A stretch of 64,000 nucleotides of DNA, taken from positions 1-64,000 of the forward strand of contig MU405348.1 of assembly GCA_022836615.1 (NCBI GenBank), written 5' to 3'. Position numbers and translations under genes: made by a program. This stretch comes from Annulohypoxylon bovei var. microspora. Taxonomy: Eukaryota > Ascomycota > Sordariomycetes > Xylariales > Hypoxylaceae. Positions within the stretch are counted from its first letter, which is position 1; every line of letters begins with the position of its first letter. A model generated the notes under the pieces. It was not told the DNA's origin. It made no database searches and worked only from the letters and a program-made list of their open reading frames with translations. Of the stretch, positions 1 to 10,408 are shown in pieces.

Positions 1-330
1 TTGGGGGGCGGTTTGGGGGGGGGGTGGGGTTTGGGGGGGGGGGGGCCGGGGCGCCGAGCAATGGCACGCAGCCGCCTGGGCCCTAGGGCTGGAGGGATAG
101 AGGGATGGGGTTGAAGGGCTGGGGTTGAAGGTGATGGAGGGCCGGGGATCCTGGGGTTGTACGGGTGCCTGTACTGGCGGCGGAGGGGCTTTGCGAGGCG
201 CGCGCCAGCGCGCCGAGCAAAGGCACGCAGCCGCCTCGGCCCTAGGGCTGGAGGGTTGGAGGGCTGGGGTTGAAGGGCCTGGGGTTGAGGGCGGCGGGAC
301 GAGCGGTGATATACAAAAATAAGTAAAGCC
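1..330. repeat. G-rich block with ~80 bp direct repeat
   Basis: The first 330 bases are strongly G-rich on the + strand, beginning with long G runs interrupted by TT. Two near-identical copies of an ~80 bp segment lie at 52-131 and 211-290, offset by 159 bases. They share the cgccgagca core, the ccctagggctggagg stretch and a ggggttgaagg tail. Only a few substitutions and a single-base indel separate them. A 65-codon open frame here is low-complexity Gly/Arg and is not believable as a gene. This may be the edge of a larger repeat array. Confidence 0.7.
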
Positions 331-334
331 CGGG

Positions 335-475
335 TTGCAAAGTATGGGATTCGAACCCGAGGTGTTTTAAGGTGGCCCGTGCGGGTGTGGAAAGTTCGGG
401 TCTTGTGTTCCCGGAACGGGGACCTCATGTACTACTACACTATCCACCTATACCCTGACAAAAATAAACGCGAAA
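335..475 (-). other. tRNA-like fragment with Pol III B-box (possible SINE or tRNA relic)
   Basis: On the minus strand there is a perfect B-box/T-arm core (GGTTCGAATCC) near 349-359. A D-arm-like string (gtggatagtgtagtagtac) lies about 90 bases upstream near 430-455, and a 7-base segment can pair weakly with a downstream partner as an acceptor stem. The T stem pairs only 3 of 5 positions and the spacing between the arms is too long for an ordinary tRNA. This fits a degenerate tRNA or tRNA-derived SINE better than a working gene. Confidence 0.3.
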
Positions 476-1640
476 CCACCCGTTCGGGTAACATAATATC
501 CCGAGTTTAATCGGAAATTAATAATTCGATTCCCCGATTTTTCGTTTTTTTTTTTTTTTTATTTAATAAAATTATATATTACCATGGTTCGCGCATTTAT
601 TTAACCATTTTTTAAATTTTTTTTTTACGTTTTTTTTTTAATTATTCGTATTATTATTCGTTTAATTTTTTATTAAATTATTCGTAATTATTTCGTAAAC
701 CATTTTTTATTAAACTTTTAAATTATTTTTTATTAAAATTTTAAATCATTTATTAAATTTTTTATTTTATTACCCGTTAAATTATTTTTTAATTAATTAC
801 CCGTTAAATTTTTTTTTTAATTATTCGTTAAATATTTCGTTAAATTTTTATTAAACCATTCGTGTAATTATTCGTTTAATTATTTATTTAATTTTCGGTT
901 TAATTATTCGTTTTATTAAACTTTTAATTAAATTATTTACTTAATTAACCACTTTTTATATTATTTTTTATATTATTTTTTAAATTTTTTATTAAATTAT
1001 TTTTTAATAAATTATTCGTTTAATTACCCGTGGCATTTTATAATTATTTTTTTAACGTTTTAATTATTTTTTTAAAAATTATTAAATTTTTTAAATTAAA
1101 AGTTTTTTTTTATTTATATAATTTATATTAAAAATTAAAATTAATTTATTAAATTAAAAAAAATTAATTACGTAATTATTTTAAATAATTAATTTATTAA
1201 AATTATTATTTATTTAATTTATACGCGAAAATTAATTTTTAATAAATTTTTTAATTTTAAAAAATTAAATTTTATTAAAAATTATTTTTTCGCAAATAAA
1301 TTATTTCGAAAATTAAAATTTATTATTTAATTAATTAAAAATTTTAAAATTATTTTATTTTTAAAACGATATATTTAATTAATCGTTATAAATTTAATAA
1401 TTTTTTTAAAAATAATAAAAATTATAAATTTTTAACGTTAAAAATATAAAATTATTACGATAAAAAATTTTTAATAAAAATTATAAAAAAAAAAACACAT
1501 TAAAGTTTTTCCCGTTTAATTATTTTTATTAAACTTAAGTAATGCTTTATTCGCGGAAATAACGGAGTTAAATTTCTATGACACGAAAAAAATCACCCCG
1601 ACATAATAACCCTCTTAAAGTTCAAGCATTACCCTCGTTA
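476..1640. repeat. Extremely AT-rich tract, RIP-like
   Basis: More than 1.1 kb is built almost only of A and T, with short recurring units such as attattcgtttaatt and aaattatttttta. Most remaining C residues sit in CG or CCG rather than CA, the expected leftover of repeat-induced point mutation (CpA to TpA). No open frame of note is present. Composition changes sharply to normal genic DNA at about 1640-1650, immediately downstream of the aminotransferase stop codon. Confidence 0.75.
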
Positions 1641-1653
1641 AATTCAGGCATTT

Positions 1654-3142
1654 TTACGTAAATAACCCGCACGCCATGTATATTTGATAAGCCGCTTTCA
1701 ACCTGCCTATGGCGATAATAAGTCTCTCTGGCTCAACGGCAAAGGAAACACGCATCCATCCTTTATAATTAGGGGGCATATGGTAGTCAGCTGCTGAGAA
1801 GAAGAGGATGCCCGACTTTTGGTAGAAGGCCACCGCCGCCTTCTCATCGCTCCTCGTCTGGCTGTAAGGCGCTAGCCTTGCTAGCACAAACGTCGCCACT
1901 TCGCAGGGAAGATACTCTATCGAGTTCGCCTCGAAAAAGGCCTTGATCCGCCCAAATGCGGTCGCGAGCCGCGAAGAGTTAAGTTGGATAATCGTGTGAA
2001 GCCGTGGGGAGGTGAGGAGTGCTCGGGCGAATAGGATTGAGAGATTAGAGACGCTGGTATGCGCCACGAGAGCGATTGAGTCCCGCACGTCTTTGCTGCG
2101 CGTCACGACGCATCCCTAGACACACGGTGAGTATCGTTGAACGAGAAAGGGTTTGCTCTACGCTGACGAACAAAAAAATCATCTGAAAGTAAAACTTACT
2201 AGGCGTGCTCCAGTGGCACCAAGATCCTTGCTCAAACTCCAGATCACGTGGATTTTGCTGGCATCACATCCGTGGGCAGCAGCATCGATGGCCAATGCCG
2301 ACGTGAATTTTCTTGGCTGTCGCAGGTCACTGCATCCATGCTCACTCAGCGCGAAAACCTCATCGGCAATAAGATGTAGGTTGTGGCGTTGACAGAACCG
2401 CATCAGCTCAATCAAAATTTCCTTACTATAGCAACGACCTAGCGGATTGTGCGGGTTTGTTACCACCACGGCCTTGATCGGAATAGTCGCGTCTCGGAGC
2501 CCCCTTTCTAACGTGGGGATCATGCCCTCGCCAAAGACGTCGTCGAGGCTGCCAGCACCCACTGGTATCGGGACGATTCCGGTGTGGATGTTGAGGAAGA
2601 CCTCGTAGGCGCCTAATTCGTTATCAGCAAACGCTCTTATAGCATATACCTTCACTAAAAAAAAAAACCGGTGAAGGAGAGGGTGCTGATTTTACCTGCA
2701 TGATAGGGGCAAGGAACGAGTATACCCTCCCCCGGGTCACAAAGACTCCATGCCAGACCGTCGAGCGAGCCGGCTGCCCCCGCTGTCAGGACGATATTCT
2801 TGTTTTCCACTGGCTTGAATGGGGCGAAGTACGTGTTGAAGAGCGAGGAAAGAGCTGTTAGAAGTCGTGCTTCGCCCCAGAATCCATGCGGCCAGTTAAG
2901 ATCCTGGTGAGGATATTAGTGGCATCTCTACAAGGCAACTTTTTGGGCTCACTCACCTTGTCATTGACTTGGGTTGCGACAGCATCGCGAAAGATCTCGA
3001 GAACGTCTTTCCGGATGGTGTAGTTCTCAGCAAACGAGAGATCGATCCAGTTGCTGTCATCTACCACCTCGATGAGCGATACAGGAAGGTGACCGACATA
3101 TGTTCCCACGTTCTGGGCCCCTCGCTTTGACAGTGCGGTCAT
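1654..3142 (-). CDS. ACC-synthase-like PLP aminotransferase (fold type I)
   Basis: Four exons can be joined in phase: 3142-2957, 2903-2696, 2654-2200 and 2115-1654, giving 436 aa, the normal family length. The start is the ATG that gives MTALSKRGAQNVG, the typical beginning of fungal 1-aminocyclopropane-1-carboxylate synthase-like proteins. Visible features are NPHNPLGRCYS in the cofactor-domain core, IADEVFALSEH, and the PLP-lysine motif SLSKDLGATGAR with Lys at about residue 274. The second intron is very short (41 nt). Family members act on amino-acid substrates by transamination or elimination and often sit in fungal biosynthetic clusters. The substrate here is unknown. No frameshift is seen although RIP-like DNA begins directly after the stop. 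The gene is divergent from the UbiA gene across a ~1 kb spacer. Confidence 0.85.
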
Positions 3143-4192
3143 CTTGTAGCCGTGGGGGGACGAGTACTCGTGGTGGGAGAGAAAGCATGTGCCGACGAGG
3201 CTGCAGAGATAGGCACAACACGACAGGCTTCTTATATCGTAAGCAGAGACCGTAAGACTTACGTGCCTTGGCCCCAAGTTGCATATCCGAGGTCGAAGCA
3301 ACACATTCTAACCTGGGTCTAGACGAGTAGAAGATGTATGTACGCATGCGCTAGGATCCGTGTTAGAGAGCGGGCATGGCTATTGCTCCCATTGCCTTGC
3401 GCGGCCGCTATCCAGCATACAGACCGGATATCCTTCTACTTTCAGTCACCGGCTTAGGTACATCCTTTAGCAGGCATATGCATATAGACTTCTAGAGATC
3501 GAGAGACATGCCGTGGCGTGGCTGCGTGGTTTCGGCCCGTCTAAAAAGAACGAAGGACTCGCAACCCGAGTTGCACAAAAATACATCCTGCTTGTGAATT
3601 GTAATGCAGTGTGATGGCGCTCCTATACAACCCCTTAGGCCAGTTGGCTCCCTCTGTAGCAACATTAGGTATTCAGCGGCAAAGCTGCTGAACATAATTT
3701 TAGCAACTACAAATGCATGTCATGAATTCTTACTGCAGTGTTTCCCAGTTCCTACCCCGGTTGAGATTGGGGTAGATCCGACTGAGAACTACCAACCGTG
3801 CTCACGTCAGACAGGATTGCGCCGCCTACGTATACAGACTCCTAATCAAATGTCTATCAAGCCTAAATAGCCGCCTCGTATTTCGCCCCTTTTTGGTCAT
3901 TTTCGTGATGTTTCTAACTATCTTAATCTGGGGCGCTTAGACTAGGGGATAAATGATACTCATCAAAGTTAGAAGTACTGTGTAATTCACGAGGGACCTC
4001 CTACCCCTGACGGAACTGTGTTTTTGAGAAGGCTCTTAGGCGTTATTGTCTTGTTACTGGGACCCTAAACTAATAATGGGGGTATAAATACAAAGGCCCT
4101 AGACATAGAAAGATGATAGAAAGGCGTGCGAGTCTCGTAAAATTTCACCATCTCGATAGTTGATTTTCGTTCACGCTTCCCTACGCATCAAA
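3143..4192. other. Divergent intergenic spacer, aminotransferase / UbiA
   Basis: About 1.05 kb separates two genes transcribed away from each other, so both promoters must lie here. Short open frames (for example 3604-3870) have no recognisable content. Apart from the TATA-like site near 4083 nothing distinct is seen. Confidence 0.6.
4083..4090 (+). promoter_or_regulatory. TATA-like element of the UbiA gene
   Basis: The string tataaata lies about 105 bases upstream of the chosen ATG at 4193, in otherwise unremarkable sequence. Position and match suit a core promoter TATA box. No transcription start is known. Confidence 0.45.
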
Positions 4193-5275
4193 ATGTCAGA
4201 AAAACCGGCCTCTCCCCCTTCCAGCATCTCGTGGCACTCCCGCCTTCACAATATCGCAATTCCATACCTCCAACTTATGCGTCTAGATCGTCCCAATGGC
4301 TACTGGTACTTCTGGTATCCTCATGTGTTCGGGACTCTCTGGGCTGCTATCCAGCAGCGTTCCCGGCCTCGAGACCTCCTCCTCGTCAACCTGATCTTGC
4401 TCTGGGGGGTCCTCGTTATGCGAGGGGCGACGTGCACATGGAATGATACCGTTGATGTCGACTTTGACCGGAAGGTCTCTCGGTGCCGCAACCGGCCGCT
4501 AGCACGCGGAGCTATTTCGATTATGCAGGCCAATCTCTTCACTGCGGCGCAAACACTTGCTTCTCTCGCGACGATGACGCTACTTCCCCCGCTCTGCGTG
4601 ATCTACGCCGCACCAGCAGTGGTCGGTTGGTTCTGCTACCCTCTCGCTAAGAGAGTCACCTACTATCCCCAGGTCGTGCTAGGATTCCCTATGGCCTGGG
4701 GTATCTACATGGGAGCTGCCTCTATGGGGGCGGACCCGCTGCACTTCGCCCCTCTCCTCGACACCTTGATGACCGTGGCTAGACGCGAGTCTACTGAGAC
4801 ATGGGGGCTATCCCTCATCCTAGAGGCCCTGCAGCAGGTGCGAGTGGAGTGGCCCATCACAGCCTTCTACGCGGCCAACGTGGTCTGGACGCTGCTATAC
4901 GAGCTCGTGTACTCGCACCAGGATGCCGCTGAGGACACAGCAGCCGGAGTCAAGAACCTGGTGTTGCTGTACGTGAATCCCAACTGCACAACCCCAGAGG
5001 AACGTTTCGGCACGATGCCGCTGCTCTGTCGGCTTGCCGTTGCTCAAGTGCTATTCTTGGCTGCCGCCGGCACTCTAGGTAGCTTTGGGTTGGGCTACAG
5101 CGCCGTGGCTGTCGCAGGGACCGCAGCGGCACTAGCTACCATGCTGAGCCGTGTGCGTCTGGAGGAACCGGAGTCTTGCGCATGGTGGTTCAGGGTGGGA
5201 AACGCGAAGTACGCTGGAAGGGCGATGGTGGCTGGATTAACGGCTGAATACGTTGGGCGGATCTTACTACAGTAG
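4193..5275 (+). CDS. UbiA-family membrane prenyltransferase
   Basis: Single-exon gene of 360 aa; the ATG at 4193 (MSEKPASPP) is the first in-frame ATG. UbiA enzymes transfer a prenyl group to aromatic or other acceptors inside membranes. Early in the protein is LMRLDRPNGYWYFWYPHVFG, typical of 4-hydroxybenzoate-type members. The first Asp-rich motif is NDTVDVDFD (residues 84-92). The second, ELVYSHQDAAED (237-248), has Glu in place of the usual first Asp and of another acidic position. Several hydrophobic spans (around 65-80, 110-135, 150-170, 285-325) agree with a multi-pass protein. Respiratory Coq2 normally carries a mitochondrial presequence, which is not evident here. With the neighbouring aminotransferase and A-T enzyme this suggests a specialised-metabolism prenyltransferase; acceptor and prenyl length are unknown. 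Confidence 0.85.
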   Translation: MSEKPASPPSSISWHSRLHNIAIPYLQLMRLDRPNGYWYFWYPHVFGTLWAAIQQRSRPRDLLLVNLILLWGVLVMRGATCTWNDTVDVDFDRKVSRCRNRPLARGAISIMQANLFTAAQTLASLATMTLLPPLCVIYAAPAVVGWFCYPLAKRVTYYPQVVLGFPMAWGIYMGAASMGADPLHFAPLLDTLMTVARRESTETWGLSLILEALQQVRVEWPITAFYAANVVWTLLYELVYSHQDAAEDTAAGVKNLVLLYVNPNCTTPEERFGTMPLLCRLAVAQVLFLAAAGTLGSFGLGYSAVAVAGTAAALATMLSRVRLEEPESCAWWFRVGNAKYAGRAMVAGLTAEYVGRILLQ

Positions 5276-5814
5276 TTACCTAGGTAATCTACCTACCACA
5301 CTGGATATGCAGTTGGTTTATATTACCTACAAATTTCGAGTCAAGTCTTTCCTATTGGCTAGATTATTCTACAAACCCTGTAGTTACATATGTTAACTGC
5401 ATGAGATCAAGAGATGCTAGAGGTTACGCTAATAGTCTTCAACAGCCTTTCTTCCCAACTGCGAATAAAAATTTGGGAATCCTATCCTATCCTATCACGA
5501 TCTTTTCCCTCGTGCAGTTTAGCTACAGAGTTTGGGGCGTTAGGTGTACAGTATTGTGTATGACCCGTGAGTCACGAACTTGTTTCATACTACCTAGGTA
5601 CCTATGCATGCTGGTTAAGGGCCTTTGAATTACGGATACTCTACAGTTCCCCTCGTGAAACAAATGACTCCCTCTATAGTTACTACGGCGCTCGATGTGT
5701 ATACATACTAAATTATGTACGCAGTACAATTCCTGCACAATTTTTGAATAATGCCTTAAAATTGGATCAGTACTTGGTCAGATACTAGATCAACTTGTTT
5801 AGCACTATTTTTTA
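5276..5814. other. Convergent intergenic spacer
   Basis: About 540 bases lie between the converging UbiA and rhodopsin-domain genes. Two copies of the palindrome acctaggt (5278-5285, 5592-5599) are present. No gene is seen. Confidence 0.6.
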
Positions 5815-7065
5815 TCACGCATTTACTTGGCCTTGCATAGGCAAGATGTGTTCCTCGCTCGTATTGGTCACCGGTGCACTTGTCTTTTGGTTCCATTCCG
5901 TCGCATAATTCTGTTGTCGACTATCATCGTCAGGTAGCTTGCGAGGTTGGGGGATATCCGACAGTTGATATGAATGGGATGTAGTTGATCTAAGTCTCGA
6001 TGCCGATGAGCCCAAAGTTTGCTTGATGAGTCTGGTCGCCGGTGCCGCGAGCGGGTTCAGCGCGGGTATGCTTCCGGCAAGAATCGCGATGTTTCTCTCC
6101 ATTCCGGCCCACGTAAGACCTAGGACAGTACTGAATGATCCATCCGGTACTGCGGTGGGAGGGGGATTAAGCTGCGTGCCAGTCTCAACAGTTCGTATGA
6201 TAGCGAAAACCCCAGTCCTGTCAAGTAGTCAGTCAACCGACTTATAAGGCACTAACCTACGGAAATACACCCACACTGTGCCTAAGCCCATCAAGCCCAA
6301 TATTAGAGCCTTGGTTCTCTTTTTAACTTGCAACTTGTGTAAGAAGAAGAAAGGGGAGAATGCTAGGAAAAAGTCGGAGAAGGCAGAGAATGCTAGAAAC
6401 AGTTAAACTTCATGTAGACTAGCGCCTCTTCGTAGTTAACTAGACGACTCACCTCCCTGAAGAAGGAAAAATGCAAGTTTCTTATTTGTAGTCCAGCATG
6501 TGCCCTTGGTTAAAGGATCCCACGATTTCTCCGTCGGGTTGCAGCCAGTATAGAAGGTGATGATAACCATAGTGTTAACGACAAAGACCAAGATGCCTAT
6601 AGCCCATAGCAAGACTTGGTGGAGGCGGTTCCCTGAGTCACGAAGTACTCGCATGTACGATACGACGATGGACATCTTAGCAAAACTCAAGGCCTGTACG
6701 CAAAATACTTGCGCAAGAAGACTGTAGTATTGCTGATTTACCGACTGTTCATGAGTGAGGTAGAACGTATGCCGACCTAAGCCATGATTCACAGCAACAA
6801 AATCGACGATGGTGGCGACAAGAGCCTGGAGCTGCAATATATGTGAGTATTTGCAAGGGACAAACGAGACGCCTAGATGAGGAACACGCACCAGTGCAAA
6901 CACCATCAGGTAATCATCCCATCCTCTCTGAGAGTACTTCCATCGTGCGAAGCATCGAAGCGCGACCACAATAGCGGCACTCAGAAACGTCACCGTTGTG
7001 CCCACTTCCAGTTTCCAGCCTATATCAACATTCCCACCAGGAGGAGGCTGAGGCTTTGCTGGCAT
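5815..7065 (-). CDS. Rhodopsin-domain (PF20684-type) integral membrane protein
   Basis: Four exons join in phase: 7065-6892, 6831-6453, 6392-6257 and 6217-5815, giving 363 aa. The start MPAKPQPPPGG is followed by hydrophobic helices: TTVTFLSAAIVVALRCFARW, DDYLMVFAL, a Cys-containing span around VFCVQALSFAKMSIVVSYMR, and LLWAIGILVFVVNTMVIITF. Next come the family-typical FYTGCNPTEKSWDP and a Lys-rich inner loop (LHKLQVKKRTK). The last exon carries the final helix and a polar Ser/Thr/Gln-rich tail. This is the large fungal seven-helix family, frequent beside biosynthetic genes and of unproven biochemical role; no retinal-binding function should be inferred. Its place between the prenyltransferase and hydrolase makes a cluster role possible. 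Confidence 0.8.
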
Positions 7066-8165
7066 GATGAATCAGGGGACAGGCGAGGCAAGAAGTGAGC
7101 TTAGTTACTACGGAAAGCATTCGCTGCGCGCGATATGATTCGGCTAGAGTATAGTATAGCAGGATGCTATGACTCGGAACTCACATATTAGACATGATGG
7201 CTTCGCGCAACTTCCTACCTATTAATGATGATCATAGACTACCTGGGGCTCGAAAATTTGGTCCGTCGCTGAAAGCATTTTGGGGGCTAAATTGGGGTTG
7301 AGATCATCGTAAACTAACATTTCCCGTTAGGATCTTACCAACATGTAAGAAAATATGCTGTGCAACCCACCATCACTATAAAGTAGAAGGCAAGCAACTT
7401 CAGCTGGGCGTCCATTTCATGCATCCTACATGCGTGCACGGAGATGGTGTCTGTATGTAGTGAGCAGCACGCAGGACATGCAGGTAGGCCGTCATGAATC
7501 TGAGCCTGTCAAGGTGTGTGAAAGAGTGTCGCGCTAAAACATTCCTCCTATACGCTGGATTATGACCCCCAGCTGCTAGCGAGCAGTTGGCAATTTTTGA
7601 ATAGAATATTTATTTGTAGCAAAAGCAATTTGAGGCTATTGATTACGTACCTAGAGCCTTGTTATCCGCTACCCCTATTTTCGATATCCAAGTTATGTAC
7701 CTAGTATTCTTTTGAGTCACGCTGCAAAGTTCCACTCTTCATAAGCTCCACCAATCAAAGGCCCATATTTCACACCCCGCAACCTTATTCTCACCCGTTA
7801 CCATCCCGAGACTTTCTGCCTACCTACTAGTTAACCTAGTAGTTAACGTCTAGCAAAAAGGACTTCCTATTGGTATTTGCTCTTTTAATTAAGGCAAACA
7901 GAGTAAAACAGAAGGCTCGATAAATCATTTGATACGAGAAGCATTTTTTCATCCCATATGTCAATTGAGTTAAGTACCTAGTAGATGAAAAGTTTAGAGA
8001 ATTAGGTAACGATTGAAAAGAGGAATTCAACTAGTACTAAGACGAGAGCTGTGCTTGTTCCCCCGTGACAATAATCTTCACAGAATTTATGCTACTGTGC
8101 TATTGCTTCTATATTTGCGAGAGTGCCAACGCGGAAACCCCTGGAGTCTTTTTCTACGTAGGTAG
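7066..8165. other. Gene-free spacer
   Basis: About 1.1 kb upstream of the membrane-protein gene and downstream of the hydrolase gene, both on the minus strand. Short frames such as 7836-8030 are low-complexity and unsupported. Nothing else is seen. Confidence 0.55.
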
Positions 8166-9217
8166 TCAGTGAGAACTTTCAACCTTCTTGATAAGGTCTT
8201 CTAGCTGCTCGGCAACAAAAGGCGGGTTGTCCTTCTGGACAAAATGACCAGACTTTGGTGCGATAAGCGGCCCCTTAGCCCTGTCTGGGTCAGTGAGCTC
8301 ACAGAGTCCTTCGTTGTACTTTTCCCACATACTGTTTCTTCTTAGTCAAATGTTCGATCAAGGAACAAGCGTTTACTTACGGTTGAGTATACATTGCAGC
8401 CATGCCCAAAGGAACTTTCATCATCGCCCACTCCTCCTTTGAGAATTGTTCGAGCTCGTGGCCCACAACGGTCACCCAAGGACCTTTATCCGAAGTCTTC
8501 GATCCCTTCAGCTTTGGCTTTGATGGGTCGGGTAGAATGTTCTTGATCTCTCGTCGGTCAAATCCCTCATTGTTCTTTGCACTTGATGCAAATATCGTTG
8601 TCATCTTGGTGTAGGCGGCTTCGTACACATCGAGCGAGGTGCCGGGGGGGGTCATACGTTCTAGATTAAAGGACGGATCCTTCGGATTCGGCCAGATGCT
8701 CGCGTAATCGGTATTTCCAGGGTTAGAGTCAAGGAATAGAATTCCTTCGACAATTGTGGGATATCTAGCCCACGCGCAAGTGGTCAGCCACAACGCCAGC
8801 AAAGAGATACAGGCTTGTCATCTATTACCTATCAGCATATCTTCGCGCGACGTGTGCGCCTATGCTGTTGTTCACGAAGATAATACGTGAGCAACGATCA
8901 GGGGATAGAGTTTGAATCAACTCGTGAAGATCGTCAGTAACATCGTCCAGCGTGTGAGCGTACCCAGGATCCTTGTTCGGCCAGTTTTCGCGCGGGTCTC
9001 TTGGGGAAGCGCCCTGTCCATAGCGGTCATACGTGAGTATCCAAGGCTTCGGAGAGAGGCTCGACTGCTGAAAAAGTTCAATAGTCGGTTTCCAAACGCC
9101 CTGTGGGAGTCCAAGGCCATTAAGGCAGACGACAAGGAGATTACTTGCCGCATCTCCTTGGAAGAGCTCATACGCAACAGGGGCGTCTGGCTTGGAAGGG
9201 AGAGTCACGGTAGGCAT
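8166..9217 (-). CDS. Alpha/beta hydrolase
   Basis: Three exons join in phase: 9217-8829, 8764-8381 and 8331-8166, giving 312 aa. The N-terminus (MPTVTLPSKPDAPVAYELFQG) leads into VVCLNGLGLPQGVWKPTI, the oxyanion-loop region, and YDRYGQGASP, normal landmarks of the fold. The nucleophile elbow reads VNNSIGA with Ser at about 118, so the first Gly of G-x-S-x-G is replaced by Asn. The catalytic His is probably in KSGHFVQKDNP (about residue 287). Substrate cannot be read. The gene is divergent from the A-T enzyme, which lacks its own release domain, so a role as a separate thioesterase is conceivable but inferred. Similar small hydrolases are common in fungi outside clusters. Confidence 0.82.
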
Positions 9218-9628
9218 ATTGAATCAGGTTAATGTCTTCAACAGATCACAAATCGAGGACGGCTGCTGTTTCTGGTGGTGAAATGGTGGAAATGCTTGGG
9301 GAGTCGATTTTGCAGTTCAAAAGCCTTACGTCTATATGTTGGAGCATACATATCATATGTGTTTGACAAAGGCCCCCATTGCTACTGTACGTAGTAGTCC
9401 TACTAGGGGTACTATAATACATACTCAGGGTAAGTTGGTAGTACAAAATAAATAATTACATGTATTACGTAGTGGGAATATTATAATATGTAGGTGGGTA
9501 GTACGACGGAACCAACGGCCTAAACGATGAGCCAACGAAATCAAACCTCCATATCTAGTGGCTTGATAGGGTCCACTTCCCTTTGTCGACGACTTGTCCC
9601 TCTCGGTAGTCCCACTTATTAGAGGTTT

Positions 9629-9720
9629 CCGACCTTATAATTGGATTAGATGTGAGGCTCTTTGCGGGGCCTCGGGGATCGGGGGATCCAGCAAATCAGT
9701 CAAGCCAATTATAAGGTCGG
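9629..9720. repeat. Perfect 16-bp inverted repeat, 60-bp spacer
   Basis: The arms are ccgaccttataattgg (9629-9644) and its exact reverse complement (9705-9720). The spacer is GC-rich (cggggcctcggggatcgggg region). A transcript would form a stable stem-loop. It lies inside the span bounded by the gacgacttgt-type ends at 9587 and 10078. Confidence 0.75.
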
Positions 9721-10061
9721 ACACCTTTGATAAATGGGTTTACCGACAAGGACAAGCTGTCGAAAAGGCGGAATCTGTTTCACAAAGGGAAGCGGCACAG
9801 AGTGTGGTATCACAATCCAATTCATATAAGAAAACAAGCCTTAAACAAGCTTTCAAGTTCAGCCCATCACGATCCGAAGCAGGCAAGCAGGCAGGCCGGC
9901 CGGTTTCACTGCATCAGTGCATTCTAAATAAAAAAGGGTTGGGATATCGCTAAAATTAGAACCTGTCTGCCTGTATGCACGTTGTGCACGCTTGCTGTTA
10001 ATGCATGAATTTTTTGAGGTACTATTTTGACCAAACAGACAGAAATTGCGTTATCTCCTCG

Positions 10062-10170
10062 ACTGGCACAAGTCGTCAGCCACACTAAACCCCGTACCGT
10101 TACCTTAATGATCAATGATCAACACAACATCTAAAATAGTAACGAACATAAGTTGACGACTTGTGCCAGT
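10062..10170. repeat. Perfect 17-bp inverted repeat, 75-bp spacer (possible MITE end)
   Basis: The arms are actggcacaagtcgtca (10062-10078) and its exact reverse complement (10154-10170). The same end motif, gacgacttgt, recurs at about 9587 in the orientation that would make 9587-10078 an element with imperfect terminal inverted repeats. A miniature transposon relic, or two overlapping ones, is likely. No transposase frame is present. Confidence 0.6.
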
Positions 10171-10408
10171 TAAGGGGATACTTCTTAAAAGGTAAAATGT
10201 GTATATAAATTTATATACCTTACTAACATTATAATATATTATCAACGTTTATATCTATAAAGGTACACGTATACATATAAAATCCTCAAGAGATCATGTA
10301 TTACTATGTAGAATTTTATGATAGCTATAAAATTACATCTCATTTCTAGCGTCAGCATCAAGCATCGTGTTGTTTAGCATCGCGGTTTCATGAGCTACTT
10401 CGTTCAAA

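Larger units (their letters stand above)
9218..10408. other. Divergent spacer with inverted repeats
   Basis: About 1.2 kb separates the divergent hydrolase and A-T genes and must hold both promoters. It also carries two pairs of perfect inverted repeats listed separately. A 119-codon frame at 9594-9953 spans the first pair and resembles nothing. AT content rises from about 10180 to 10340. Confidence 0.6.

Noticed and set aside
125..322. 65-codon Gly-rich frame in the first 330 bases
   Set aside because: Product of G-rich repeat DNA; no start context or domain.
1654..3142. Idea that the aminotransferase is a RIP-damaged pseudogene
   Set aside because: The four exons join in phase with intact active-site motifs and family length; only the flanking DNA is AT-rich.
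9594..9953. 119-codon plus-strand frame between hydrolase and A-T gene
   Set aside because: Spans the inverted repeats, has no recognisable motif and is better explained as repeat sequence.
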